30,768 bases of DNA, taken from JAWVFK01 sp033856175. GTDB lineage: Bacteria; Actinomycetota; Thermoleophilia; Solirubrobacterales; 70-9. The notes beneath the pieces are model-generated. The model was not told the DNA's origin and ran no database searches. It saw only the letters and a program-made list of their open reading frames with translations. Within the stretch, counting starts at the first letter, position 1. The number at the start of each line of letters is the position of its first letter. Of the stretch, positions 14,801 through 22,243 are shown piece by piece. Both the position numbers and the translations under genes were made by a program. The stretch spans positions 1-30,768 of the forward strand of contig JAWVFK010000003.1 in NCBI GenBank assembly GCA_033856175.1, read 5' to 3'.

Positions 14801-17589
14801 CACGAGCCCGTCCGCTGCATCATCCCGCCGCACTGCTCGCAGGCCGGGCCCAGATCGAGCCCCTGCATCCGCGCCGGTACGACCGGTGGCGTGTCGGTCA
14901 TAGCCTTGGTCGGCGCGATCGGCCCCTCCGGCGCACCCGGGGAGTCGCCGCCGTTGCCATTGCTCTTGCCGTTGCCCTGACCATTGCCCTGGGCGTGGCC
15001 GTTGCCGCCGTTGCCGGCATGGTCACCCTGGAAGAGCGACTGCTGCGCCTCCTTGCGAGCCCTGACCTCCGCGGTCATGATCCCGAGCTCCTCGTGCAGC
15101 TCCGGGTCCTCGATGAAGCGGCTCGCGAGCCAGCGCATGATGTAGTCGGGCATCGACTTGGCGAAGGGGATCTCGGGGTTGCCGGTGATCCCCTCGGGGT
15201 CGAAGCGCATGTAGCTGAACTTGCGCACGAAGGTCTCGAGCGGCACCCCGTACTGGAGCCCGATCGAGATCGCCGTCGCGAACGCGTTCATCATCCCGCG
15301 CAGCGTCGAGCCCTCCTTGCCGATGTCGGTGAGGAAGATCTCCCCGAGCGAGCCGTCCTCGTAGCGGCCGCCGGTGATGTAGCCCTCGTGGCCGGCGATC
15401 GAGAACTTGTGGGTGATCGACTCGCGCGTCCGCGGCATCCGCTTGCGCTCCGGCTTCGCCGGCTCGGCCTCGGCTGAGGCGGCCTTGCCCTTCTTCTCGC
15501 CGGCGTCGGTGCGCAGCGCCTGCGCGGTCTTCGAGCCGTCGCGGTAGATCGCCAGCGCCTTGAGGCCGCCCTTCCAGCCGCGCGTGTAGGCGTCGGCGAT
15601 GTCCTCGATCGTCGCGCTCTCGGGCAGGTTGACGGTCTTCGAGATCGCCCCGGAGATGAACGGCTGAGTCGCCGCCATCATGTCGATGTGGCCGGTGTGC
15701 GAGATCGCTCGCGCGCCGACGGCGACGTCGAAGACGGGCAGGTGCTCGTCCTTTAGCTCCGGAGCGCCGATGATCGTGCCCTTGTCGTTGATGTAGGCCT
15801 CGATCTGCTCCACCTCGGACTCGCTGTAGCCGAGCGTCTGCAGCGCCAGGTCCACCGAGCGGTTGACGATCGTCATCTGACCGCCGCCGACGAGCTCCTT
15901 GAACTTGACCAGCGAGAAGTCGGGCTCGATGCCCGTCGTGTCGCAGTCCATCAGGAAGCTGATCGTCCCGGTGGGGGCCAGCACCGTCGCCTGGGCGTTG
16001 CGGTAGCCGTGCTGCTCACCGAGCTCGACAGCCTCTTCCCAGGCCGCCTGCGACGCCGTCAGCAGCTCCTCGTCGACCAGCTCCTCGTCGAGCTCGTGCG
16101 AGGCGTCGCGGTGCATTCGCATCACCGCGTTGTGGGGCTCGCGGTTGGGCCCGTACTGGTCATACGGCCCAACGGCGGCGGCGATCTCGGCCGACTTGCG
16201 GTAGGCGCGGCCGGTCATCAGCGCCGTGATCGCGGCAGCCACCGCGCGACCCTGATCCGAGTCATAGGGCAACCCGTTCGACATCAGCAGCGCGCCGAGG
16301 TTGGCGTAGCCGAGGCCGAGCTGGCGGAAGGCGTTGGCGTTGGCGCCGATGTCCTCGGTCGGGTAGCTCGAGAAGCCGACGACGATCTCCTGGGCGAGGA
16401 AGACGACATCGACCGCGTGGTTGAACTCCTCGGCGTCGAAGCTGCCGTCCTGGCGGCGGAACTTCATCAGGTTGAGCGAGGCGAGGTTGCAGGCCGAGTC
16501 ATCGACGTGCATGTATTCGCTGCACGGGTTGGAGGCGTTGATCCGCCCGGACGCGGGGCAGGTGTGCCAGCGGTTGATCGTCGTGTCGTACTGGACGCCC
16601 GGATCGGCGCAGCGCCAGGCGGCGTCGGCGATCTGGCGCATCAGCTCGCGCGCGTCGATCGTCTCGAGCGGGCGGCGGTCGGTGCGGGCGAGCAGATCCC
16701 AGGATCCGCCCTTATCGACCGCCTCCATGAACTCGTCGGTGACGCGAACCGAGTTATTGGCGTTCTGGTACTGGATCGAGGTGAAGCCGTCGCCGTCGAT
16801 GCTCATGTCGAAGCCGGCGTCGCGCAGCGCGCCCGCCTTCTCCTCTTCGCGCGCCTTGCACCAGATGAAGTCCTGGATATCCGGGTGGTCGACGTCGAGG
16901 ACGACCATCTTCGCCGCCCGCCGCGTCTTGCCGCCCGACTTGATCGTGCCCGCCCAGGCGTCGGCGCCGCGCATGAAGGAGACCGGCCCGCTGGCGAAGC
17001 CGCCCTTCGAGAGCAGCTCCTTCGAGGAGCGGATGTTGGAGAGGTTGATCCCCGACCCCGAGCCGCCGCGGAAGATCATCCCCTCCTTGGTGTTCCACTC
17101 GAGGATCGACTCCATCGTGTCGTCGACGCTGAGGATGAAGCAGGCCGAGCACTGCGGCCGCTCCTCGAAGCCGACGTTGAACCAGACGGGGCTGTTGAAG
17201 GCCGCCTTCTGATGCAGCAGGATCGCCGTCAGCTCCTCCTCGAAGGCGTCGGCGTCCTCGGCCGAGGCGAAGTAGCCGCCCTCGCGGCCCCAGCCGGCGA
17301 TCGTGCCGGCGACGCGGCCGATCATCTGCTTGACCGAGGTCTCGCGCTGGTCGGTCCCGAGCTGGCCCCTGAAGTACTTCTGGGCGACGATGTTGGTCGC
17401 GTTCTGCGACCAGCTCTTGGGGAACTCGACGCCGCGCTGCTCGAAGGCCGGGTTGGCGGGGTCGCCGATGATCGCGTCGCGGATCTCCCACTCGACCTCG
17501 TCGAAGGGGTGGGTTCCGGCGGTCGAGAAGCGGCGCTCGACGAGCAGCCCTCCAGCCATCCCTGTCTCTCTGGAAGCTGCCTTAGACAT
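14758..17589 (-). CDS. nrdJ: adenosylcobalamin-dependent (class II) ribonucleotide reductase
   Basis: The enzyme reduces ribonucleotides to deoxyribonucleotides using a 5'-deoxyadenosyl radical from vitamin B12, with or without oxygen; 943 residues, full length. C147 and C367 are the probable redox cysteines and C356 in N354-P-C356-S-E358 the thiyl-radical cysteine, by spacing with the known class II enzymes. GGSGSGINLSNIRSS and ATVLAPTGTISFLMDCDTTG are further family segments. Near residues 853-883 a glycine/asparagine/glutamine-rich linker leads to the C-terminal cysteine module (CEQCGG, then CYTCSSCG), thought to shuttle electrons from thioredoxin. The ATG at 17589 has AGGAG and GAGGG upstream (17594-17605). 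I saw no cobalamin riboswitch or NrdR box. The 3' end overlaps the converging kinase gene by 43 bases. Confidence 0.96.
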   Translation of the reverse strand: MSKAASRETGMAGGLLVERRFSTAGTHPFDEVEWEIRDAIIGDPANPAFEQRGVEFPKSWSQNATNIVAQKYFRGQLGTDQRETSVKQMIGRVAGTIAGWGREGGYFASAEDADAFEEELTAILLHQKAAFNSPVWFNVGFEERPQCSACFILSVDDTMESILEWNTKEGMIFRGGSGSGINLSNIRSSKELLSKGGFASGPVSFMRGADAWAGTIKSGGKTRRAAKMVVLDVDHPDIQDFIWCKAREEEKAGALRDAGFDMSIDGDGFTSIQYQNANNSVRVTDEFMEAVDKGGSWDLLARTDRRPLETIDARELMRQIADAAWRCADPGVQYDTTINRWHTCPASGRINASNPCSEYMHVDDSACNLASLNLMKFRRQDGSFDAEEFNHAVDVVFLAQEIVVGFSSYPTEDIGANANAFRQLGLGYANLGALLMSNGLPYDSDQGRAVAAAITALMTGRAYRKSAEIAAAVGPYDQYGPNREPHNAVMRMHRDASHELDEELVDEELLTASQAAWEEAVELGEQHGYRNAQATVLAPTGTISFLMDCDTTGIEPDFSLVKFKELVGGGQMTIVNRSVDLALQTLGYSESEVEQIEAYINDKGTIIGAPELKDEHLPVFDVAVGARAISHTGHIDMMAATQPFISGAISKTVNLPESATIEDIADAYTRGWKGGLKALAIYRDGSKTAQALRTDAGEKKGKAASAEAEPAKPERKRMPRTRESITHKFSIAGHEGYITGGRYEDGSLGEIFLTDIGKEGSTLRGMMNAFATAISIGLQYGVPLETFVRKFSYMRFDPEGITGNPEIPFAKSMPDYIMRWLASRFIEDPELHEELGIMTAEVRARKEAQQSLFQGDHAGNGGNGHAQGNGQGNGKSNGNGGDSPGAPEGPIAPTKAMTDTPPVVPARMQGLDLGPACEQCGGMMQRTGSCYTCSSCGNNTGCG

Positions 17590-17656
17590 CGATCCCTCTC
17601 CTCTCAATCGCTCTCTCGGGGTAACGAAGCATCATTGAGGCCGAGCCGGACAGAAC

Positions 17657-17675
17657 AAGCCTGCGGAAAGCCTGC
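17657..17675. promoter_or_regulatory. tandem 8-bp direct repeats upstream of nrdJ
   Basis: AAGCCTGC occurs at 17657-17664 and again at 17668-17675, 11 bp apart and so on the same face of the helix. The pair lies about 70-85 bp upstream of nrdJ and about 105-120 bp upstream of the divergent gene. It may be an operator. The rest of the 17590-17778 spacer shows only the nrdJ ribosome-binding site and a TACCCT hexamer at 17765-17770. Confidence 0.3.
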
Positions 17676-17778
17676 AGATAGCGCTTTTCTGCCGTTTTCG
17701 CCACCACTCCAGGGTACGCACCCCGACCTCTCGGACCAAGTTCTCGAACCCGGTATTTAGGGATTACCCTCCCCAGGC

Positions 17779-18534
17779 ATGGCCGAACGAGCCCGCAAGC
17801 TGCGCAAAGACGCCGGCGAGGCGATGGGCGCCGTCCGTGACGGTGCCTCGGACATGGCCGCAGCGGCCCGCGACGGCGCCGCCGACGCGATCGCCAGGGT
17901 CAAGCCGCGGCTGCGCGGCGTCCTGCATCAGTGGGCCTTCTTCGCCTCGCTCGTCGCCGGCGCGCTGCTGGTCGCCTTCGCTCCGACCCCCCGGGCGACG
18001 GTCGCCACCGCGATCTACGCGGCGAGCCTGTCGGCGCTGCTCGGCGTCAGCGCTCTCTATCACCGCGTCAACTGGCGCCGGCCCGAGGTCCGCCGCTGGG
18101 TCCGCCGCCTCGACCACTCGATGATCTTCTTCCTGATGGCCGGGACCTACACGCCGTTCGCGCTGCTGGTCCTGCAGGGGACGCTTGCCCAGGTGATCCT
18201 CGTCGTCGTCTGGGCCGGGGCGATCGCCGGCACGATCGTCGAGATGATCTGGATCGATGCGCCGAAGTGGGTCACGGCGCTGATCTACATGTCGCTCGGC
18301 TGGGTCGGCGTCGTCGCCTTCCCGGGCCTGCTCGAGCACGCGGGGGTCGCGGCCGTCGCGCTGATCGCCGCCGGCGGCCTCATCTACAGCGCCGGCGCCC
18401 TCGTATACGCGACCCAGCGCCCCGACCCGAGCCCAGCCGTCTTCGGCTACCACGAGGTCTTCCACCTGCTGGTGATCGCCGCCGCCTCACTGCACTTCGC
18501 GGCGATCGCGGCCTACGCGCTGCCCAAGGGCTGA
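17779..18534 (+). CDS. hemolysin III / PAQR-family membrane protein
   Basis: This 251-residue protein of the hemolysin III (YqfA, AdipoR/PAQR-like) family has seven hydrophobic segments from about residue 48 onward. The family's presumed metal-binding residues are present: SALYH with H95, LDHSMIFFLMAGTYTPF with H113, and FGYHEVFHLL with H225 and H229. Bacterial members are suggested to act in membrane lipid homeostasis; despite the name, hemolysis is not established for most. The first 40 residues form an alanine-rich charged extension, likely helical, which is longer than usual. The ATG at 17779 has no good Shine-Dalgarno sequence; TACCCT ends eight bases upstream, fitting leaderless transcription. 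It converges on the siroheme gene with a 15-bp gap containing a repeated GGCTGACG. Confidence 0.88.
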   Translation: MAERARKLRKDAGEAMGAVRDGASDMAAAARDGAADAIARVKPRLRGVLHQWAFFASLVAGALLVAFAPTPRATVATAIYAASLSALLGVSALYHRVNWRRPEVRRWVRRLDHSMIFFLMAGTYTPFALLVLQGTLAQVILVVVWAGAIAGTIVEMIWIDAPKWVTALIYMSLGWVGVVAFPGLLEHAGVAAVALIAAGGLIYSAGALVYATQRPDPSPAVFGYHEVFHLLVIAAASLHFAAIAAYALPKG

Positions 18535-18549
18535 CGAACGGCTGACGGC

Positions 18550-19293
18550 TCAGGCCGCGGCGCCGGCGGCGCCGGCCTTGGCCGCTTCGATCAGCTCGCG
18601 GACCTCGTCCTCGCGGCCCTCGCGCACCAGCTCGACCGGGTCTGGGTCGCCGTTGACGATCGACTCGAAGAACGCCTTGCGGTCCTGGTAGGTCGGCAGC
18701 GTCGCCTTGGCCCAGCCGCGGGGCTCGTTGAGCAGGATTGCCAGCCGCGCGTAGGGCTCGCCGAATGCCCCGGCGATCTCCCGCTTCATCCGCTTTGCCA
18801 GCGCCGGCGACGCTCCCGCGGTCGAGATCGCGATTGCCAGCGGGCCGGTGCGGACGATCGCCGGCAGGATGAAGTTGCAGAGCGGTGGCACGTCGACGAC
18901 GTTGACCAGCATCGCCCGCCGCTCGGCGCCGTCGTAGACGCCGATGTTGACGTCGGTGTCGTTGGTCGCCGCGATCGCCATGAAGGCGCCGTCGAGGTCG
19001 GGGTCGGCGAACTCGCGCCCCTGCCACTCGATCGAGCCCTCGGCCGCGTAAGCCTCCAGCTCGGGCACGACCTCGGGCGCGACGACGACGACGTCGCCGT
19101 CGCAGGCAAGCAAGCCCTCGACCTTCTCGAGCCCGACCTCGCCGCCGCCGACAACCAGGCAGCGCCTGCCCTTGAGCAGCAGGCAGGCGATGTAGAGCGG
19201 CGTGTCGAGCATCCCCTGGACGCAGGACTGGTCGCAGATCCCCTTGCGGAGCTGGCAGACGCATTCCTTGCCGGCATAGGCCTGGGCGGGCAT
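18550..19293 (-). CDS. precorrin-2 dehydrogenase / sirohydrochlorin ferrochelatase (SirC/CysG N-terminal type)
   Basis: The protein oxidises precorrin-2 to sirohydrochlorin with NAD+, and some members also insert iron to make siroheme. The 247-residue protein has the Rossmann motif LVVGGGEVGLEK (G49-G54), the segment FMAIAATNDTDVN near residues 104-116, VNVVDVPPLCNFILPAIV and ISTAGASPALAKRMK. It lacks the methyltransferase domain of full CysG. An unusual extension of about 28 residues precedes the usual start and has four cysteines, C11, C13, C20 and C24. An ATG at 19212 would remove it, but the ATG at 19293 has TACCCT six bases upstream and the frame is well formed. It may be co-transcribed with the secreted-protein operon, which ends 34 bases upstream. 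Confidence 0.88.
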   Translation of the reverse strand: MPAQAYAGKECVCQLRKGICDQSCVQGMLDTPLYIACLLLKGRRCLVVGGGEVGLEKVEGLLACDGDVVVVAPEVVPELEAYAAEGSIEWQGREFADPDLDGAFMAIAATNDTDVNIGVYDGAERRAMLVNVVDVPPLCNFILPAIVRTGPLAIAISTAGASPALAKRMKREIAGAFGEPYARLAILLNEPRGWAKATLPTYQDRKAFFESIVNGDPDPVELVREGREDEVRELIEAAKAGAAGAAA

Positions 19294-19299
19294 CGCCAA

Positions 19300-19305
19300 A
19301 GGGTA
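19300..19305 (-). promoter_or_regulatory. candidate -10 element for the siroheme gene
   Basis: TACCCT on the minus strand ends six bases before the ATG at 19293. The same hexamer lies eight bases before the hemolysin III-like gene. If real, the message is leaderless and starts at the cysteine-rich extension. Confidence 0.25.
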
Positions 19306-19307
19306 GT

Positions 19308-19324
19308 GACCGGTCGCGCCGGTC
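19308..19324 (-). terminator. short hairpin after the secreted-protein operon
   Basis: GACCGG (19308-19313) and CCGGTC (19319-19324) form a six-pair stem with a five-base loop, four bases after the stop at 19328. It lacks a T-run. It may weakly separate the operon from the siroheme gene. Confidence 0.3.
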
Positions 19325-19327
19325 TGG

Positions 19328-20983
19328 CTACGGGGTGTAGGTGATCGCCAGCGAGGCGATGTCGTGCTGGGACTTCTTCGAGCCGGAGTCCCTGACGTAG
19401 ATCTTCACGATCGCCCCGTTTGCCCTGGCCGGGCTGTTGATCTCCGGCAGCGAGACGGCATCGGTGACGAAGCTGCTCGTCGATGAGTTGCATGACACGG
19501 GCGTGGTGGTGCTGCCGTGCGTGCCGATGACGGTGACGCCCGAATAGACCTCGAACCAGTAACAGGTCGTGCTGCCTGCCGTCGCCGGCCGGTAGGCGTG
19601 AGTGAACGTCGCGCCTCCAACAGCGGCGCTGCTCGGAACGTATGCCGGGAAGCTGAGCTTGAGGTAGCGCAGCGAGCTGAACGAGCTGGACCAGTTGGTC
19701 CCCGCGTTGTAGGTGGTGCCCTCGGCGGCTGCGATTCCCCACGGTGTGCTCACCGCACTGCCGCCGGCGGAGTCGACGTCGATCGTGTCGTAGAGCGTGA
19801 AAGCCGTCGAGGCGGCCGACCCCGAGATCGTCGCCAGATCAACCGTGATTGCGTGCGAGCTCGCCTGCTTGCCGTACAGCCGCACGCGCAGGTCGTTGGC
19901 GATGTCGGAGCTGGTCACCTCGGGCAGTGCGGTCGTGGTCGTCTGCAGGACGGTCGTCGAGTTGCAGGCGACCGGCGTTGAGGTGCTGCCGTGGGTACCG
20001 ATGACGGCCCCCGTCGACGCGCGCCGGACCTCGAAGTAGAAGCAGGCCGCCTCGCCGGAGCTGCTGCTGGCAAAGCTGAAGTTGAAGTTGGGGCTCGATA
20101 CACCGAGCCCGGCCTGCAACGGCGCGTTGTAATCCCACTGGATGTAGCGGGACGACTGGAACGAGGTGGCGAAGTTGCCGCTGTTGGCGGTGCGAGCGTC
20201 GGTGGCAAAGGCCGAGGTGCTGGACTGGTTGCTCTCGACGGCCGATGACGCGTCGCGCAGGTCCCAGGCCGAGGTCGCGATCGTCGTCGGCACGGCCACG
20301 GTGATCGCGGCGCTCGCCGTATCGCCCTGGTTGCCCACGGCATAGACCGTGTGTGCTCCATTCGACGTGCCGGTCGGAATCGTCACCGTCACGCCGGCGC
20401 TGCCGTTCGTCGCGACGGGGCTGGGAGAGATCGAGCCGCTCAGAACGGTCCCGGTGCTCGCGTTGTCGAGCTTGAAGGTCACGGTCTGGCCGGCGACGAA
20501 GCTGGTCAGGTTGCCGCTCAGCGTTGACGGCAGGCTGGTCAGCGTCGTCGAGGAGCTGAACGAGAGCGCCGGCGATGCCACCGTCGCCGCCGCGCTCTGG
20601 CTACTCTCGGTGCCCACCCAGTTGGACTGCTTCGGGGTCACCGAGTATTTCCAGCTCCCGGCTGGGACGGCCTGTTCGGTGCAGCTGAGCGCCGAGATCG
20701 TGCCGGTGCAGCTTGCTCCAATGGTCTGCAGCTGGCCGCCGCCGTTGTAGCGCCTGACCGTGTAGCCGCTCACCGCGCTGCCACCGGCGAAGCTGCTGGC
20801 CGCCCAGCTCACGGTCACGTTGCGGCCGGACACGCTGGTCGCCGGCTGGTTGCCCGCGGGCATCGCCCGCGCCCGCGAGGCCGCCGATCCGCTCGCCGCC
20901 TTGGTCCAGCCGGCATGAGCAAGGTCGGCTCCGAGTAGCGAGGCGATCGCAACGACCAAAGAGATCAGCGCCGGCTTTCTCAT
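19328..20983 (-). CDS. large secreted protein with Fn3-like, Ig-like and duplicated C-terminal domains
   Basis: I do not recognise a named function for this 551-residue exported protein. A Sec signal peptide (residues 1-24) ends at AHA. Residues 45-136 look like a fibronectin type III domain (SVSGRNVTVSWAASS, GYTVRRYN, CTEQAVPAGSWKYSVTP) with a likely disulfide C92-C101. Residues 140-231 look like an Ig-like beta-sandwich (VTFKLDNASTG, NGSAGVTVTIPTGTSNGAHT). Residues 236-388 and 394-551 are two copies of one domain, each with IGTHGST, a C..C pair (C314/C340 and C474/C498), CNS[ST] and LPE[VI]. It is serine/threonine-rich with no LPXTG anchor or C-terminal helix, so it is probably released or held by partners. 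The ATG overlaps the upstream stop (ATGA), with AAGGG about ten bases ahead. A surface or matrix role is inference. Confidence 0.75.
   Translation of the reverse strand: MRKPALISLVVAIASLLGADLAHAGWTKAASGSAASRARAMPAGNQPATSVSGRNVTVSWAASSFAGGSAVSGYTVRRYNGGGQLQTIGASCTGTISALSCTEQAVPAGSWKYSVTPKQSNWVGTESSQSAAATVASPALSFSSSTTLTSLPSTLSGNLTSFVAGQTVTFKLDNASTGTVLSGSISPSPVATNGSAGVTVTIPTGTSNGAHTVYAVGNQGDTASAAITVAVPTTIATSAWDLRDASSAVESNQSSTSAFATDARTANSGNFATSFQSSRYIQWDYNAPLQAGLGVSSPNFNFSFASSSSGEAACFYFEVRRASTGAVIGTHGSTSTPVACNSTTVLQTTTTALPEVTSSDIANDLRVRLYGKQASSHAITVDLATISGSAASTAFTLYDTIDVDSAGGSAVSTPWGIAAAEGTTYNAGTNWSSSFSSLRYLKLSFPAYVPSSAAVGGATFTHAYRPATAGSTTCYWFEVYSGVTVIGTHGSTTTPVSCNSSTSSFVTDAVSLPEINSPARANGAIVKIYVRDSGSKKSQHDIASLAITYTP
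19331..19804 (-). repeat. duplicated domain, copy B (residues 394-551)
   Basis: This is the second copy of the domain of about 155 residues. It shares with copy A a YDTID/WDLRD opening, a [IL]RY-like strand, C[FY][YW]FEV, IGTHGST[ST]TPV[AS]CNS and an LPE[VI] turn. IGTHGST motifs are 158 residues apart in the two copies. Confidence 0.7.
19820..20278 (-). repeat. duplicated domain, copy A (residues 236-388)
   Basis: This is the first copy of the same domain. Protein similarity to copy B is clear, but the DNA has diverged, so the duplication is not recent. Confidence 0.7.
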
Positions 20984-21408
20984 GCCTTGCGCGCCCTTGC
21001 CTTGAAGAAGAGCGGGAAGGTGGCGTTCTCGCAGCTGCGAGGAGCGCCGGCGAGCATCTCGATCGGCACCCGGACGCTCCGAGCTCTGCTGGCCGGAATC
21101 TTCACGTGGCCATGAAAGTTGGTCAGTGCCAGCTGGCCCGCCAGACATTCCTCGCTAGCGTCGCCGCTGCTGATCCCGACCCAATGCAGCTCCACCTGGA
21201 ATGCGTGGAGGTTGGCGACCCGCAGCGTCAACGGCTCCTGGACGCCTGCCCGCAGGCCCTCGATCTGGCCGGTTATGGCCAGATCGGCCGCCCTGTGCTT
21301 GGCGGCCGAGGCCGCGCGTGCGCTGATCGAAGGCGGAGCCACGGCCCACCGGCCCGCCAGCACGGCGAAAAGGCCGGCGAGGACCAAGGTGACGATTGCT
21401 CGTCTCAT
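20980..21408 (-). CDS. small secreted protein, paralogue of the 21449-21955 product
   Basis: This 142-residue exported protein is of unknown function. The N-terminal hydrophobic stretch (residues 4-18) is a signal peptide or signal anchor. The body (about 43-136) appears to be one beta-rich domain with C88 and C126, which could form a disulfide. It aligns with the upstream small protein: LRVANLHAFQVEL against IKVSNPNSYPVRV, KIPASRARSVRVPI against DVPAKSGAVNGTAQ, and SCENATFPL against ACQGATFTI. The ATG at 21408 has GAGG four bases upstream. The stop overlaps the start of the large secreted protein (ATGA), so these two are translationally coupled. Confidence 0.75.
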   Translation of the reverse strand: MRRAIVTLVLAGLFAVLAGRWAVAPPSISARAASAAKHRAADLAITGQIEGLRAGVQEPLTLRVANLHAFQVELHWVGISSGDASEECLAGQLALTNFHGHVKIPASRARSVRVPIEMLAGAPRSCENATFPLFFKARARKA

Positions 21409-21448
21409 TGGCCTCGCCGGCCTCTCGCTCTCGAATTCCAGCTACGCG

Positions 21449-21955
21449 CTAGGCGTTGCTGGAGCCCGAGAGGGTGACGGGAATGGTGAACGTGGCGCCC
21501 TGGCAGGCGTCGACGGAGGCGTTCGACATCGCCGCCGCGCCCGAGAGCGTGGTCTGGGCTGTGCCGTTGACGGCGCCGCTCTTGGCGGGGACGTCGATCG
21601 ACAGGCCGCTCTGGTCGCTGAACGACACGCCGGTCGGCGTGCAGGCCGCATGGCCGCTGTCGGCGGCGATGCTGGAGCTGCTGCCGTTCAGCGCGATGCC
21701 GGTGACCCGGACCGGGTAGCTGTTCGGGTTGCTGACCTTGATCGCGACATCGCCACTGCCGCCCGGATAGAGCGTCGCCGCCGTGCTCGCCGAGACGTCA
21801 ACCGTGCTCAGCGCCTGAGCGCTGCCGGCCTTGGCGTAGCCGGAGCCGGTGCCGGTGGCGAGCCAGGCTGCATATACGAGGCTTGCGCCGATGACTGCGA
21901 CGGCGGCGGCCAGAGCAGCGACTGCCTTGTGCTTGCGTGAGAATCCCTTCCTCAT
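21449..21955 (-). CDS. small secreted protein, first gene of the surface operon
   Basis: This 168-residue exported protein is of unknown function. Its leader is basic then hydrophobic (residues 8-30) and ends VYAAWLATGTGSGYAKAG. That pattern, aromatic residue then TGTGSG just after the hydrophobic core, resembles substrates of SipW-type signal peptidases such as TasA/CalY-like matrix proteins; this is a resemblance only. The mature part has YPGGSGDVAIKVSNPNSYPV and two cysteines, C105 and C151, in one beta-rich domain related to the next gene's product. The start is certain: AAGGAG lies six bases before the ATG at 21955. The gap to the next gene is 40 bases. Confidence 0.8.
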   Translation of the reverse strand: MRKGFSRKHKAVAALAAAVAVIGASLVYAAWLATGTGSGYAKAGSAQALSTVDVSASTAATLYPGGSGDVAIKVSNPNSYPVRVTGIALNGSSSSIAADSGHAACTPTGVSFSDQSGLSIDVPAKSGAVNGTAQTTLSGAAAMSNASVDACQGATFTIPVTLSGSSNA

Positions 21956-21961
21956 GGTGTG

Positions 21962-21967
21962 CTCCTT
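21962..21967 (-). promoter_or_regulatory. strong Shine-Dalgarno site of the secreted operon
   Basis: AAGGAG on the minus strand, six bases before the ATG at 21955. It is among the clearest ribosome-binding sites in the window and fits an abundant product. Confidence 0.75.
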
Positions 21968-22073
21968 GTGGTCTGGTCGCTGCGCGATCGACCTTCGGGC
22001 CGCAGGCCCTCGCCGTCGCAACGGATGGGTGCGTTCGCGTGATCTGTGCTCAGCGTTCGCATGGACATTCGTC

Positions 22074-22102
22074 CTATCGGCCATCCGGCCACCCCACCTT
22101 TA
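22074..22102 (-). promoter_or_regulatory. candidate FliA/SigD/WhiG-type promoter of the secreted operon
   Basis: On the minus strand TAAA (22099-22102) is followed by a 17-base spacer and GCCGATAG (22074-22081). The FliA-family consensus is TAAA, about 15-16 bases, then GCCGATAA. The -10 match is seven of eight; the spacer is slightly long. The leader to the ATG would be about 110 bases and contains short hairpins (GGAC-GAAT-GTCC) and a repeated GCGAACGC. Confidence 0.4.
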
Positions 22103-22112
22103 CGGGCGATAT

Positions 22113-22140
22113 TTGTTTCGGGAGACCGAGGACTTATGAC
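22113..22140 (+). promoter_or_regulatory. candidate sigma-70 promoter of topA
   Basis: TTGTTT (22113-22118), a 16-base spacer and TATGAC (22135-22140). The leader to the topA ATG would be about 97 bases and holds a small GAGGA/TCCTC hairpin (22212-22224). The rest of the 21956-22243 spacer shows nothing else I can support. Confidence 0.35.
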
Positions 22141-22243
22141 CGGCCCTGTGAGTGGCTCCCGTGCGTCGGCAAGAGGGGGCGGTTGCTACCCTCGCCTCCG
22201 TCCGAGCCGGGGAGGACCCTCCTCGACCCCGCCCGGAAAAGCC

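Noticed and set aside
17590..17778. Cobalamin riboswitch or NrdR box upstream of nrdJ
   Set aside because: I looked for a B12-box-like sequence and for paired ACAnnATAT-type NrdR boxes and saw neither in the spacer.
21956..22243. Cyclic-di-GMP riboswitch in the secreted operon leader
   Set aside because: The short hairpins and ATGCGAACGC invite the idea, but the conserved ACGCAAAGCC and GGGCAAACC parts of the GEMM motif are not present.
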